Shown piece after piece: positions 25,315 to 33,532 of a stretch of DNA of 64,000 bases. Numbering within the stretch: the first letter of the stretch is position 1; each line of letters begins with the position of its first letter. The DNA is from DASYTH01 sp035942955 (GTDB lineage Bacteria; Actinomycetota; Actinomycetes; Mycobacteriales; Pseudonocardiaceae), in assembly GCF_035942955.1 (NCBI RefSeq), contig NZ_DASZCQ010000128.1:31071-95070 (forward strand), read 5' to 3'. The notes under the pieces are model-generated. The model saw only the letters and a program-made list of their open reading frames with translations. It made no database searches and was not told the origin of the DNA. The translations under genes were made by a program, and so were the position numbers.

Positions 25315-27260
25315 CGGCGCAGTTCCAGCTCCGGGATGCCGGGCGGGGTGAAGCCGAGCACCTGGCCGTAGAACGACAACTCCGCCTGCAGCGCCGCCTC
25401 GATGGTCTCCGCCCGGCGGAACCCGTGCTGCTCGCCCTCGAAGGCCAGGTAGGCGTGCGGGATCCCGCTGCCGTCCAGGCTGGCCACGAACCGGTCGGCC
25501 TGCTCCGGCGGGCACACCTGATCTTCCAGACCCTGCAGCAGGAGCACCGGACCGGCCAGCGTGTCGATGTGGTTCATGGGGGAGCGCTCGACGTAGCGGT
25601 CGGCGTGCTCGGGCAGGGCGCCGACGAGCCGCTCGTCGTACCGGGACTCGAAGTCGTGGGTCTGGCCGCCCTCGTGGTTCCATGTGATCAGGTCAAGGAC
25701 CGGGAACATGATCGTGCCACACCGGTAGGTGTCCACAGTGGTCATCGACGCCGCCGCGGTCCAACCGCCCGCGCTGCCACCGCGGATCGCCAGCCGCGCC
25801 GGATCCGCCACGCCGGTCCTGGCCAGCTCGGCGGCCACCGTGGCGCAGTCCCGCACGTCCACCACGCCCCACTGCTCGTAGAGCAGCTCCCGGAAGGCGC
25901 GCCCGTAACCGGACGAGCCGCCGTAGTTCACCGCGACCACGCCGATGCCCCGGCTGGTGAAGTAGGCAAGATCCAGGCTCAGCGTCGGGGAGAACTTCCC
26001 GGTGGGCCCGCCGTGCGCGTGCACGACGAACGGCGGACGCTCGCCATCCGGGCCGGCGAAATCGGGATTTCTCGGCAGGTACACGTAGGCCGGAATGGAG
26101 TGTCCACTGTGGTCAGTGAAGCGCCGCTCCTCGGGCACGGGCAGGTAGCGCTCGTCCGGCAGGTTGGCGGCCGGGCTGCTGACCTCGGCGAGCCGGCCGG
26201 TGGCCAGATCCAGCGACACGATCGCCGTGCCGCGGGTCGGCCCACCGGCCGGCGCCACCACGACCTCGCCGGTCGCCGTCAGATCCGGCGTCCACACGGG
26301 ACGGTCGGTGGCCACGTCGGTCACGGTCCCGCCGTGCTCGTCGAGGATCGCGAGCCGCCCTGAGCGCAGGACGGCGTGCCGGCCACCGCCCAGCGGCGTG
26401 AACCACCGCCAGCCGAGCTGCCACATCGGGCCGCCCAGCTCCTCGGTGCACGGCGCCAGGTTCCGGCCCGTGCCGTCCAGGCCGAACCGGTGCAGGTTCC
26501 ACCAGCCGTCCGGATCGGTCAGCGCCAGCACGGCGTCCGGACCGTCCCACTCGACCTGGCAGACGCTCTCCGCCGGCCCGCCGGCCAGCACCCGGTGCGG
26601 TCCGAACTCCCCGCCGGGCTCGATCTGCGCGACGCACAGCTCGGTTCCGTCCCACGGCATCCGCGGGTGGTCCCAGCCGATCCAGGCCGCGTGCCGCCCG
26701 TCCGGGCTCACCTTCGGACCGGTCATGAAGTGGTGGCTGGCGGTCAGCCGGACGACCGCACCGCCGGAGACCGGCAGCGCGACCAGGTCCCGCCGGATGT
26801 CGGTGGGCCGGTCCCCGGTGACCGTCTCGCGCACGCACCAGACGTGCGTGCCACCCGGCCCGGCCGACAGATCGGCGTAGCGGATGCCGTGCTCCCGCTC
26901 GGGCGCCGGGCTGATCGGCTCCGGCTCGCCACCGTCCGGGTCGAACAGGTACACCCGCTGGTCCGCCCAGTCGGTGAACGCCACCCGCGGGCCGGCCGGG
27001 GTGTCCACCGGGGTCCAGGGCCGGCCGCCGTACTCGTGCACGCGGTTGCGCACGTTCCACGGCGCGGCCAGCAGCTCCACCGCCGCGCCGCCGGGCTCGG
27101 CCCGCAGCAGCGTGACCCGGCCACCCTCCTGCGGCCTGGTCTCGGTCCACCAGACGAACCCGCCGCGCAGGTTCACCCAGCCGACGCCGCGTTGGGCCGT
27201 GGCCGCGTCGGCGGCGGTGATCGGCGAGGTCCAGGTGCCGTAGGCGGCGATCTTCGTCAC
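25311..27260 (-). CDS. S9-family prolyl oligopeptidase-like peptidase
   Basis: A 649-residue serine peptidase with an N-terminal beta-propeller (about 30-390) and a C-terminal alpha/beta-hydrolase domain. The nucleophile is in AIRGGSAGGWTAA, the aspartate in LLQGLEDQVCPPEQ and the histidine in FEGEQHGFR. Acyl-aminoacyl- or dipeptidyl-peptidase activity is typical. The GTG at 27260 was chosen because VTKIAAYGTWTSPI begins the conserved region; the longer reading frame upstream is arginine-rich and lacks a ribosome site. It is the first gene of a three-gene operon with overlapping stops and starts. No signal peptide, so probably cytoplasmic. Confidence 0.92.
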   Translation of the reverse strand: MTKIAAYGTWTSPITAADAATAQRGVGWVNLRGGFVWWTETRPQEGGRVTLLRAEPGGAAVELLAAPWNVRNRVHEYGGRPWTPVDTPAGPRVAFTDWADQRVYLFDPDGGEPEPISPAPEREHGIRYADLSAGPGGTHVWCVRETVTGDRPTDIRRDLVALPVSGGAVVRLTASHHFMTGPKVSPDGRHAAWIGWDHPRMPWDGTELCVAQIEPGGEFGPHRVLAGGPAESVCQVEWDGPDAVLALTDPDGWWNLHRFGLDGTGRNLAPCTEELGGPMWQLGWRWFTPLGGGRHAVLRSGRLAILDEHGGTVTDVATDRPVWTPDLTATGEVVVAPAGGPTRGTAIVSLDLATGRLAEVSSPAANLPDERYLPVPEERRFTDHSGHSIPAYVYLPRNPDFAGPDGERPPFVVHAHGGPTGKFSPTLSLDLAYFTSRGIGVVAVNYGGSSGYGRAFRELLYEQWGVVDVRDCATVAAELARTGVADPARLAIRGGSAGGWTAAASMTTVDTYRCGTIMFPVLDLITWNHEGGQTHDFESRYDERLVGALPEHADRYVERSPMNHIDTLAGPVLLLQGLEDQVCPPEQADRFVASLDGSGIPHAYLAFEGEQHGFRRAETIEAALQAELSFYGQVLGFTPPGIPELELRR

Positions 27261-27339
27261 GGCGACGACCCTAACCGGTCGGCGAAGACCGAGAACGAGC
27301 CTGCTCCGGAGTGCCGATTGCCTTAGGGTCGGAGGTGCT

Positions 27340-27909
27340 ATGGCTCGGGTCATTCACATCTTTCGCCAGCCCGACCGGTTCGTCGCCGGCACCGTCGGGC
27401 AACCCGGCGACCGCACGTTCTACCTGCAGGCCGTCGAGGACGCTCGGACGGTCAGCGTCACGCTGGAGAAGCAGCAGGTAGCGGTGCTCGCCGAACGGAT
27501 CGGCTCGCTCCTGGAGGAGGTTCACCGGCGGTTCGGGGCCGAGCTGCCCGAGGAGCCCTCGGAGGACCAGCTCGACGTCGACCCGCTGGAGATCCCGCTT
27601 GAGGAGGAGTTCCGGGTGGGCACGATGGGCCTGGGCTGGGACTCCGAAAGCCGGGCGGTGGTGATCGAGCTGCTGGCGGTGACCGAGGGCGAGGTCGACG
27701 AGTCCGTCGTGCTCGACGACACCGAGGAGGGCCCGGACGCGGTGCGCGTGTTCCTCACGCCGACCAAGGCCAGGGCGTTCGCCGAGCGGGCCGACCGCGT
27801 GGTCCGGGCCGGGCGCAAGCCGTGCCCGCTGTGCGCCGAGCCGCTCGACCCCGACGGCCACGTGTGCCCGCGGCAGAACGGGTACCGCCGAGGCGGAGAG
27901 TCCGACTGA
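27340..27909 (+). CDS. DUF3090 family protein
   Basis: A 189-residue actinobacterial protein of unknown function. MARVIHIFRQPDRFVAGTVG and the YLQAVEDARTVSVTLEKQQV stretch are family hallmarks. The C terminus carries CPLCAEPLDPDGHVCPRQNGY, two CxxC-like pairs that probably bind zinc. The next gene begins one base after its stop. The family is regularly encoded with an SCO1521-type kinase-fold protein and an MSMEG_4193-type phosphatase; the first of these follows directly, while the phosphatase is at 2782-3504. Confidence 0.9.
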   Translation: MARVIHIFRQPDRFVAGTVGQPGDRTFYLQAVEDARTVSVTLEKQQVAVLAERIGSLLEEVHRRFGAELPEEPSEDQLDVDPLEIPLEEEFRVGTMGLGWDSESRAVVIELLAVTEGEVDESVVLDDTEEGPDAVRVFLTPTKARAFAERADRVVRAGRKPCPLCAEPLDPDGHVCPRQNGYRRGGESD

Positions 27910-27910
27910 G

Positions 27911-28705
27911 GTGCTGCCCACGGATCCCGCCGCCATCGAGCTCGTGGCCCGCGGCCGGATCGAGGTGGAGGGCCGCCTGGTCGACGCGTCGAACACCACG
28001 CTGTTCTGCGGCATCAGCTCGGCCGGCGCCGAGGCGAAATGCGTGTACAAACCGGTCAGCGGGGAGCGCGCGCTGTGGGACTTCCCGGACGGCACGCTTG
28101 CCGGCCGGGAGGTCGCGACCTACCTGGTGTCCGAGGCCGCCGGCCTGCACCTGGTGCCGCCAACGGTTTACCGCGACGGCCCGTTCGGCCCCGGCATGGT
28201 GCAGCTGTGGGTGGACACCAAGGAGGGCGACGACCTGGTCGACGTGCTCACCCCCCGGGACGTGCCGCCCGGCTGGCGGCGCGTGCTGCGGGCCAGGGAC
28301 CGGTTCGGCGATCCGGCCGTCCTTGCCCACGCCGACCACCCGAGCGTGTGCCTGCTCGCCGCCCTCGACGTCGTGATCAACAACGCCGACCGCAAGGGCG
28401 GGCACGTGCTGCACGCCACCGACGGCCGGGTGTACGGCGTCGACCACGGGATCTGCCTGCACGCCGAGCACAAGCTGCGCACGGTGCTGTGGGGCTGGGT
28501 GGGCGAGCCGATGCCCGCCGAAGCCGTCGAGGCGTTCGGCAAGCTGCGCTCCGCCATCGACGCCGGGCTGGGGGAGCGGCTGACCGAGCACCTCACCCGC
28601 GCCGAGGTCCGCGCGCTGGAAGACCGGATCGACGGCCTGCTCGCCGACCCGGTCTTCCCGATGCCCACCTCCGACTGGCGCGCAATCCCCTGGCCGGCGT
28701 TCTAA
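27911..28705 (+). CDS. SCO1521-family protein with PI3/4-kinase-like fold
   Basis: A 264-residue conserved actinobacterial protein. KCVYKPVSGERALWDFPDGT contains the lysine expected in the nucleotide pocket. LDVVINNADRKGGHVL resembles a catalytic loop (Asn-Asn-Ala-Asp-Arg), and VYGVDHGICLH a metal-binding Asp. This places it in the phosphatidylinositol-3/4-kinase-like superfamily, though no lipid substrate is established. The GTG at 27911 is one base after the DUF3090 stop, so translation is coupled. The 3' end overlaps the convergent epoxide hydrolase by four bases. Confidence 0.87.
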   Translation: MLPTDPAAIELVARGRIEVEGRLVDASNTTLFCGISSAGAEAKCVYKPVSGERALWDFPDGTLAGREVATYLVSEAAGLHLVPPTVYRDGPFGPGMVQLWVDTKEGDDLVDVLTPRDVPPGWRRVLRARDRFGDPAVLAHADHPSVCLLAALDVVINNADRKGGHVLHATDGRVYGVDHGICLHAEHKLRTVLWGWVGEPMPAEAVEAFGKLRSAIDAGLGERLTEHLTRAEVRALEDRIDGLLADPVFPMPTSDWRAIPWPAF

Positions 28706-29862
28706 CGCAGCGGGCGGAAGAACTTCCGAACGTCACCCACGAGCAGCTCCGGGACCTCCATCGCGGCGAAGTGCCCGCCGGTGTCGAAGTCCGACCAGTG
28801 CGCGATGTTGTTGGCCTGCTCGGCATAGCGGCGGATGGCGATGTCCTCGGCGAACACGGCGACTCCCACCGGCACGTCGGTCGGCGTCGGCCACTCCTGC
28901 GCGTGCATGCTCTCGTAGTAGATCTGGGCCGCGGAGCCGGCGGTCCCGGTCAGCCAGTAGAGCATGACGTTGGTCAGCATGTGGTCGCGGTCGACCGACT
29001 CCTCGGGCAGCCCGCTCGACGGGTGCGTCCACTCCTTGAACTTGTCGACGATCCACGCCAGCTGGCCGGCCGGCGAGTCGGTCAGCCCGTACGCCACCGT
29101 GTGCGGCCGGGTGGCCTGGATCTGGAAGTAGCCGTTGCCCTCGCTGAGGAAGTTGGTGAGCCGTTCCAGCCGGGCCCGCTCCACCTCGGTCAGCGAGGCG
29201 CGCTCCTCCTCGCTGACCTCGCCGAGCGGGATGAAGCCGTACGTGGCCGCGTTCACGTGCACCCCGACCACGCCGTCCCGGTCGACCCGGGCGAGGTCGG
29301 GCGCGACGAACGCGCCGAAGTCGCCGCCCTGGGCGCCGTAGCGCTCGTAGCCGAGGCGGCGCATCAGCTCGGCGTACGCGGCGGCCATCCGGCGGCTGCT
29401 CCACCCGCCGTCCCTGGTCGGCCCGGAGAAGCCGAACCCGGGCATCGACGGGATCACCACATGGAACGCGTCGGCCGGGTCGCCGCCGTGCGACCGGGGG
29501 TCGGTCAGCGGGCCGATCACCTTCAGAAACTCGATCACCGAGCCCGGCCAGCCGTGCGCAAGCAGCAACGGCAGCGCGTCCGGCTCGGGGGATCGGACGT
29601 GCAGGAAGTGGATGCTCTGGCCGTCGATCTCGGTGGTGAACTGCGGGATGTCGTTGAGCCGCTTCTCGTGCGCCCGCCAGTCGTAGCGGGTGCGCCAGTA
29701 CTCGGCCAGCTCCTCCAGGTACTCGACCGGGACCCCGCGGTTCCAGCCGACGCCGGTCAGCGTGGCCGGCCACCGCGTGTTGGCCAGCCGCGTGTGCAGC
29801 TCGTCGAGGTCGGCCTGCGCGACGTCGATGTGGAAGGGTCGGATCTCGCTGTTGTTCGCCAT
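28702..29862 (-). CDS. Epoxide hydrolase, microsomal-type alpha/beta hydrolase (copy 2)
   Basis: A 386-residue paralogue of the enzyme at 635-1726, with the same N-terminal lid (EIRPFHIDVAQADLDELHTR, DWRAHEKRLN). HGWPGS is at 103-108 and SMPGFGFSGPT follows. Here the canonical nucleophile loop is AQGGDFGAF with Asp181. The catalytic histidine is in GGHFAAMEVP near the end. It is about 20 residues longer than copy 1, partly from an insert after IGPLTDPRSHGGDPADA. It diverges from a WYL regulator 61 bases away. The stop codon overlaps the convergent SCO1521-type gene. Confidence 0.93.
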   Translation of the reverse strand: MANNSEIRPFHIDVAQADLDELHTRLANTRWPATLTGVGWNRGVPVEYLEELAEYWRTRYDWRAHEKRLNDIPQFTTEIDGQSIHFLHVRSPEPDALPLLLAHGWPGSVIEFLKVIGPLTDPRSHGGDPADAFHVVIPSMPGFGFSGPTRDGGWSSRRMAAAYAELMRRLGYERYGAQGGDFGAFVAPDLARVDRDGVVGVHVNAATYGFIPLGEVSEEERASLTEVERARLERLTNFLSEGNGYFQIQATRPHTVAYGLTDSPAGQLAWIVDKFKEWTHPSSGLPEESVDRDHMLTNVMLYWLTGTAGSAAQIYYESMHAQEWPTPTDVPVGVAVFAEDIAIRRYAEQANNIAHWSDFDTGGHFAAMEVPELLVGDVRKFFRPLR

Positions 29863-29923
29863 GCGCTCACGCTATCGGCGATTGCGGACAGGACCGGTCC
29901 GCGATCGATGAGAGAATTCTCCC

Positions 29924-30874
29924 GTGGACACCGCGGCCCGGTTGCTGAAGCTGCTGTCGCTGCTGCAGATCCGGCGGGACTGGACAGGCGCCGAGCTGGC
30001 CGAGCGGCTCGGGGTCACGCCGCGCACGATCCGCCGGGACGTCGAGCGGCTGCGCGAGCTGGACTATCCGGTGGCCGCGACGCCCGGGGTGGCCGGCGGG
30101 TACCGGCTCGGGTCCGGCACCGCGCTGCCCCCGCTGGTGCTCGACGACGACGAGGCCGTGGCCGTCGCGATGGGCCTGCGCACCGCGGTGGGCGGCACGA
30201 TCGCCGGCATCGAGGAGACCTCGGTGCGCGCGCTGACCAAGCTGGAGCAGGTGCTGCCGTCGCGGCTGCGCCGCCGGATCAACGCGCTGCAGTCGGCGGT
30301 GGTGCCGATGCCCGGCGGCGCCCCGGCCGTCGACCCGCAGACCCTGACCACGATCGCCGCCGCCTGCCGCGACCACCAGCGCCTGCACGTCGACTACCGC
30401 AGCGCCGGGGGCACCGCGAGCCGGCGGGTCGTCGAGCCGGCGCGGCTGGCCTGCACGGGCCGGCTGTGGTACCTGCTGGCCTGGGACACCGGCCGGGGCG
30501 ACTGGCGCACGCTGCGGGTGGACCGGATCACCGCCGCACCCGGCCTCGGCGCCCGGTTCACCCCGCGCGAGCCGCCGGAGGCCGACATCGCCGGCTACGT
30601 CAGCCGCGCGATCTCCTCCGCGCCCTATCCCTACCGGGCCAAGGTGGTCGTCCACGCCCCGGCCGAGCGGGTCCGCGAGCGGGTGACCCCGGCGTCGGGG
30701 ATGGTCGAAGCCGTCGACGAGGACAGCTGCGTGCTGCACGTCGGCGGCCCCGAGCTGAGCGTGATCCCGATCTACCTGGCCCGGATCGGCTTCGAGTTCA
30801 CCGTGCTCGAGCCGCCGGAGCTGATCGAGCAGGTGCGCACGCTGGCCGGCATGTTCAGTCGATCGGTCACGTAG
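29924..30874 (+). CDS. WYL-domain transcriptional regulator (copy 2)
   Basis: A 316-residue paralogue of the regulator at 1789-2757. The helix-turn-helix (LLSLLQIRRDWTGAELAERL, TPRTIRRDVERLRELDYPV) is followed by the WYL domain with LWYLLAWDTGRGDWRTLRVD. A C-terminal region ends in LEPPELIEQVRTLAGMFSRS. The GTG at 29924 opens VDTAARLLKLLSLL, matching the other copy. It diverges from epoxide hydrolase copy 2 and probably controls it. Its last eight bases overlap the convergent VOC gene. Confidence 0.9.
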   Translation: MDTAARLLKLLSLLQIRRDWTGAELAERLGVTPRTIRRDVERLRELDYPVAATPGVAGGYRLGSGTALPPLVLDDDEAVAVAMGLRTAVGGTIAGIEETSVRALTKLEQVLPSRLRRRINALQSAVVPMPGGAPAVDPQTLTTIAAACRDHQRLHVDYRSAGGTASRRVVEPARLACTGRLWYLLAWDTGRGDWRTLRVDRITAAPGLGARFTPREPPEADIAGYVSRAISSAPYPYRAKVVVHAPAERVRERVTPASGMVEAVDEDSCVLHVGGPELSVIPIYLARIGFEFTVLEPPELIEQVRTLAGMFSRSVT

Positions 30875-31457
30875 ACGATGTCGCCGTGCCGGTGTCGGTG
30901 GTCCGCCACGGCGGCTTGAGCAGCATCCAGCGGTGGCCGAACGGGTCGACGATCACCGAGCCCCGCCCGTACGGCTGATCGGTCGGCTCCCGCTCGACGG
31001 TCGCTCCGCGCTCGGCCGCGCGCCGCGTCATACCGTCCACATCGGACACCTGCAGGTGCAGGGTGTGGCTGTGCGTCGACGGTGTCGCGGGCGGGGGAGC
31101 GACCGGCACGTCGGGCCACAGCTCGGACGCCTCGGCGAACATCAGCACCGCGTCGCCGATGCGGACCTCGGCGTGCCCGACGGTGCCGTCCTCGTTGATG
31201 TACATCTCGCCGCGCCGCTTCGCACCGAGCACCTCCACGTACCAGTCCATGGCCGCGCGGGCGTCGGACACGACGATGTACGGCGACAGGGCCGGCCCCC
31301 AGTCCAGATCCTGGGTCGCCGCAACGGTTTCGGTCATGGCTCCTCCTTCTGGGTTCAGTACCGCCTGCCGCAGCCGCTCGCGCAGCCGCAGCGCGAAGGC
31401 CGGATCGGGATCCACCGGCTCGACGGGCGCGCGGAGGGCGTCCAGCGGATCGGTCAT
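30867..31457 (-). CDS. VOC-family protein with sigma-operon N-terminal segment
   Basis: A 196-residue protein. The first 40 residues (MTDPLDALRAPVEPVDPDPA, then FALRLRERLRQAVL) are a conserved helical leader. The rest is a glyoxalase/bleomycin-resistance (VOC) fold, with LSPYIVVSDARAAMDWYVEV and SVIVDPFGHRWMLLKPPW. Similar proteins are encoded directly after ECF sigma factors in actinobacteria. The ATG at 31457 overlaps the sigma-factor stop (ATGA). A later in-frame ATG (MTETVAATQ, about 31338) has a ribosome-site-like GGAGG before it and could give a shorter VOC-only form. Enzymatic activity is unproven; it may be a regulator or ligand-binding partner of the sigma factor. Confidence 0.82.
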   Translation of the reverse strand: MTDPLDALRAPVEPVDPDPAFALRLRERLRQAVLNPEGGAMTETVAATQDLDWGPALSPYIVVSDARAAMDWYVEVLGAKRRGEMYINEDGTVGHAEVRIGDAVLMFAEASELWPDVPVAPPPATPSTHSHTLHLQVSDVDGMTRRAAERGATVEREPTDQPYGRGSVIVDPFGHRWMLLKPPWRTTDTGTATSST

Positions 31458-31978
31458 GGCCGGCCCTCCTCTCCCGTGTAGACCCGGCGGAACGCGTTGC
31501 GGGCCCGGACCAGCAGCGCCTCGGTGGCGTGCACCGTCCGGCCGAGGTGCGCGGCCACCTCGGGCACCGGCAGCCCGTCGAGGTACCGCAACGTCAGCGC
31601 GGCCCGGTGGTGCGCGCCGAGCTCGGCCAGCGCGGCCCTGGCCCGGATCGCGTCGAGCTTGACCTCCCACGGGTCTTCGACCGGGTCCGGATCGCCCTCC
31701 AGCACCCGCAGCCCGCGCTGCTCGCGCTCGACCCGCCGCCAGTGGTCGGCCAGCTTGTGCCGGGCCACACCGATCAGCCAGCCGATCGACAGCTCCGGCG
31801 CGTCGGGCTTGCGCACCGCGCTCACCGCCGCGAGAAAGGTCTCCGCGGTGAGATCCTCGGCGAGCGACCGCTCCCCGCACCGGGCCAGCAGGTAGCCGTA
31901 GACGTGCGGCAACGCCTCGTCGTACAGCTCCAGCAGCCCGAAAGCCGGGTCGGGCCGCACGCCGGGTTGCGTGCTCAC
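31454..31978 (-). CDS. ECF RNA polymerase sigma factor
   Basis: A 174-residue extracytoplasmic-function sigma factor. Region 2 reads LYDEALPHVYGYLLARCGER, then LAEDLTAETFLAAV and GWLIGVARHKLADHWRR. Region 4 reads LGAHHRAALTLRYLDGLPVP, then EVAAHLGRTVHATEALLVRARN, a helix-turn-helix for -35 recognition. The GTG at 31978 was chosen; another in-frame GTG at 32005 would add nine residues, and neither has a convincing ribosome site. No anti-sigma factor with membrane segments is adjacent. Instead the VOC protein is translationally coupled downstream. Confidence 0.88.
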   Translation of the reverse strand: MSTQPGVRPDPAFGLLELYDEALPHVYGYLLARCGERSLAEDLTAETFLAAVSAVRKPDAPELSIGWLIGVARHKLADHWRRVEREQRGLRVLEGDPDPVEDPWEVKLDAIRARAALAELGAHHRAALTLRYLDGLPVPEVAAHLGRTVHATEALLVRARNAFRRVYTGEEGRP

Positions 31979-32085
31979 GTCCCTATCGTCGTCCGAACGG
32001 GACACACTCCGACGGGCAACCCGAGAAATTCTCCTCCGGCGAGTCGCGGACCCCGGCGGGCCGGCCTCGCCTACCGTTGCCAGCC

Positions 32086-32898
32086 GTGCGCTTCCAGGAC
32101 TACGGCCGCGATGTGCTCGCCGGCCGCCGGCCGCGACGGGCCGTTCCGGAGATCACCGCCGAGCCGGGGCTCGTGGTCGAGGACCCGGGCAGCGGGTTCT
32201 GCGGCGCCGTCGTCGGCTTCGAGCAGGGCAACGTGGTGCTCGAGGACCGGCACGGCCGGCGCCGGCTGTTCCCGCTCACCCCGGCCGGGTTCCTGGTCGA
32301 CGGCAAGCCGGTGACGCTGGTCCGCCCGGCGCGTACGCCGCCGGCGGCCGCAAGGCTGTCCGCGTCCGGCTCGGTCCGGGTGGCCGGGGTCCGGGCCAGA
32401 ACCGCGCGGGACAGCCGGATCTGGGTCGAGGGACGGCACGACGCCGAGCTGGTCGAGCGGGTCTGGGGGCACGACCTGCGGGTGGAGGGCGTCGTGGTGG
32501 AGCCGCTGCACGGCATCGACGAGCTCGCCGACCGGGTCGCCGAGTTCGGCACCGGGCGGGGCCGCCGGCTGGGCGTGCTGGTCGACCACCTGGTGGCCGA
32601 CAGCAAGGAGGCTCGCATCACCGAACGGCTCGCCGATCCGAACGTCCTGGTGACCGGGCACCCCTACGTCGACATCTGGCAGGCGGTGCGGCCCGCCGCG
32701 GTCGGCATCGCCGCCTGGCCGCGGGTGCCACGGGGCGTGCCGTGGAAGGAGGGCATCTGCGCGGCGCTCGGCTGGGGCGACCCGGCCGACGGCTGGCGGC
32801 GGGTGCTGGCCGGCGTGACCAGCTTCCGCGACCTGGAGACCCCGCTGATCGGCGCCGTCGAGCGGCTGATCGACTTCGTCACCGAGCCGGAGTCCTGA
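32086..32898 (+). CDS. DUF3097 family protein
   Basis: A 270-residue conserved actinobacterial protein. VRFQDYGRDVLAGRRPRRAV is the family's start, and the GTG at 32086 was chosen for that reason. The central part (WVEGRHDAELVERVWGHDLR, then GVVVEPLHGIDEL, then LGVLVDHLVADSKEARI) has the Glu and Asp-x-Asp-like spacing of a Toprim-related fold. WKEGICAALGWGDPADGWRR is another conserved block. Toprim-like activity is an inference; no function is established. It stands alone between the sigma factor and nfeD. Confidence 0.85.
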   Translation: MRFQDYGRDVLAGRRPRRAVPEITAEPGLVVEDPGSGFCGAVVGFEQGNVVLEDRHGRRRLFPLTPAGFLVDGKPVTLVRPARTPPAAARLSASGSVRVAGVRARTARDSRIWVEGRHDAELVERVWGHDLRVEGVVVEPLHGIDELADRVAEFGTGRGRRLGVLVDHLVADSKEARITERLADPNVLVTGHPYVDIWQAVRPAAVGIAAWPRVPRGVPWKEGICAALGWGDPADGWRRVLAGVTSFRDLETPLIGAVERLIDFVTEPES

Positions 32899-32931
32899 GG
32901 ACGCCATGGGTCACTGAACCCACCCGCCCGC

Positions 32932-32951
32932 CGTCCCCCACCGCGTCCCCG
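32932..32951 (+). repeat. Short dispersed repeat, copy 1
   Basis: The sequence here and at 33435-33456 and 53004-53025 fits the consensus CCATCYCCCCRCCGCGTCCC followed by CG; this copy preserves the right 16 bases. All three copies are intergenic. Two flank the nfeD gene. Confidence 0.5.
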
Positions 32952-32987
32952 TATCGCCGGAGCGTTGCTTTCTGAGAACATAGAGTC

Positions 32988-33416
32988 ATGGCCGCGCTCA
33001 TCTGGCTGATCGGCGGAATCGTGCTGGTCGCAGCCGAGATCCTCTCCGGCGACTTCTTCCTGCTCATGCTGGGCATAGGGGCGCTGAGCGCGGCGCTGGG
33101 CGAGGTGCTGTTCGGCAACACGTTCGTCAGCCTGATCATCTTCGCGCTCTCGTCGATCGGGCTGGTCACCTTCGCCCGGCCGTGGCTCAAGGCCCGGTTC
33201 CACGGGGCGATCGTGCCCGACAACGTCCAGGCGCTGATCGGCGGCAAGGCCGTCGCGTTGTCCACAGTGGACGAGCACGGCGGCCAGGTGAAGCTGAACG
33301 GCGAGGTGTGGTCGGCCCGGGCGTTCGACGAGAAGCAGGTGATCGAGCCGGGCACCTCGGTGACCGTCATGGAGATCGCCGGCGCCACGGCGATCGTGTG
33401 GGCCGAGACGATCTGA
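32988..33416 (+). CDS. NfeD-family membrane protein
   Basis: A 142-residue protein with two N-terminal hydrophobic stretches (ALIWLIGGIVLVAAEILS, then a longer block to LSSIGLVTFARPWL). A C-terminal OB-fold domain follows (NVQALIGGKAVALSTVDEHG, then VKLNGEVWSARAF). This is the short NfeD form that partners a stomatin/slipin homologue, encoded next. Such pairs are thought to organise membrane domains and protein quality control. The ATG at 32988 is the first start of the conserved region. Confidence 0.9.
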   Translation: MAALIWLIGGIVLVAAEILSGDFFLLMLGIGALSAALGEVLFGNTFVSLIIFALSSIGLVTFARPWLKARFHGAIVPDNVQALIGGKAVALSTVDEHGGQVKLNGEVWSARAFDEKQVIEPGTSVTVMEIAGATAIVWAETI

Positions 33417-33434
33417 CCGTGTTCTTCCCGCCCG

Positions 33435-33456
33435 CCATCTCCCCACCGCGTCCCCG
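33435..33456 (+). repeat. Short dispersed repeat, copy 2
   Basis: Full 22-base copy of the CCATCYCCCCRCCGCGTCCC-CG element, between nfeD and the slipin gene. The other copies are at 32932 and 53004. Confidence 0.5.
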
Positions 33457-33532
33457 GTCGTGCATGCCTGCGGGTAGCCGGCCGGTGTGGTCTACTTCCG
33501 CGGCACACACCACGTCCTGAGTGGAGGAAACC

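Noticed and set aside
33521..33532. GTG start at 33521 for the slipin gene
   Set aside because: The GTG overlaps the GGAGGA ribosome site that is correctly spaced for the TTG at 33533.
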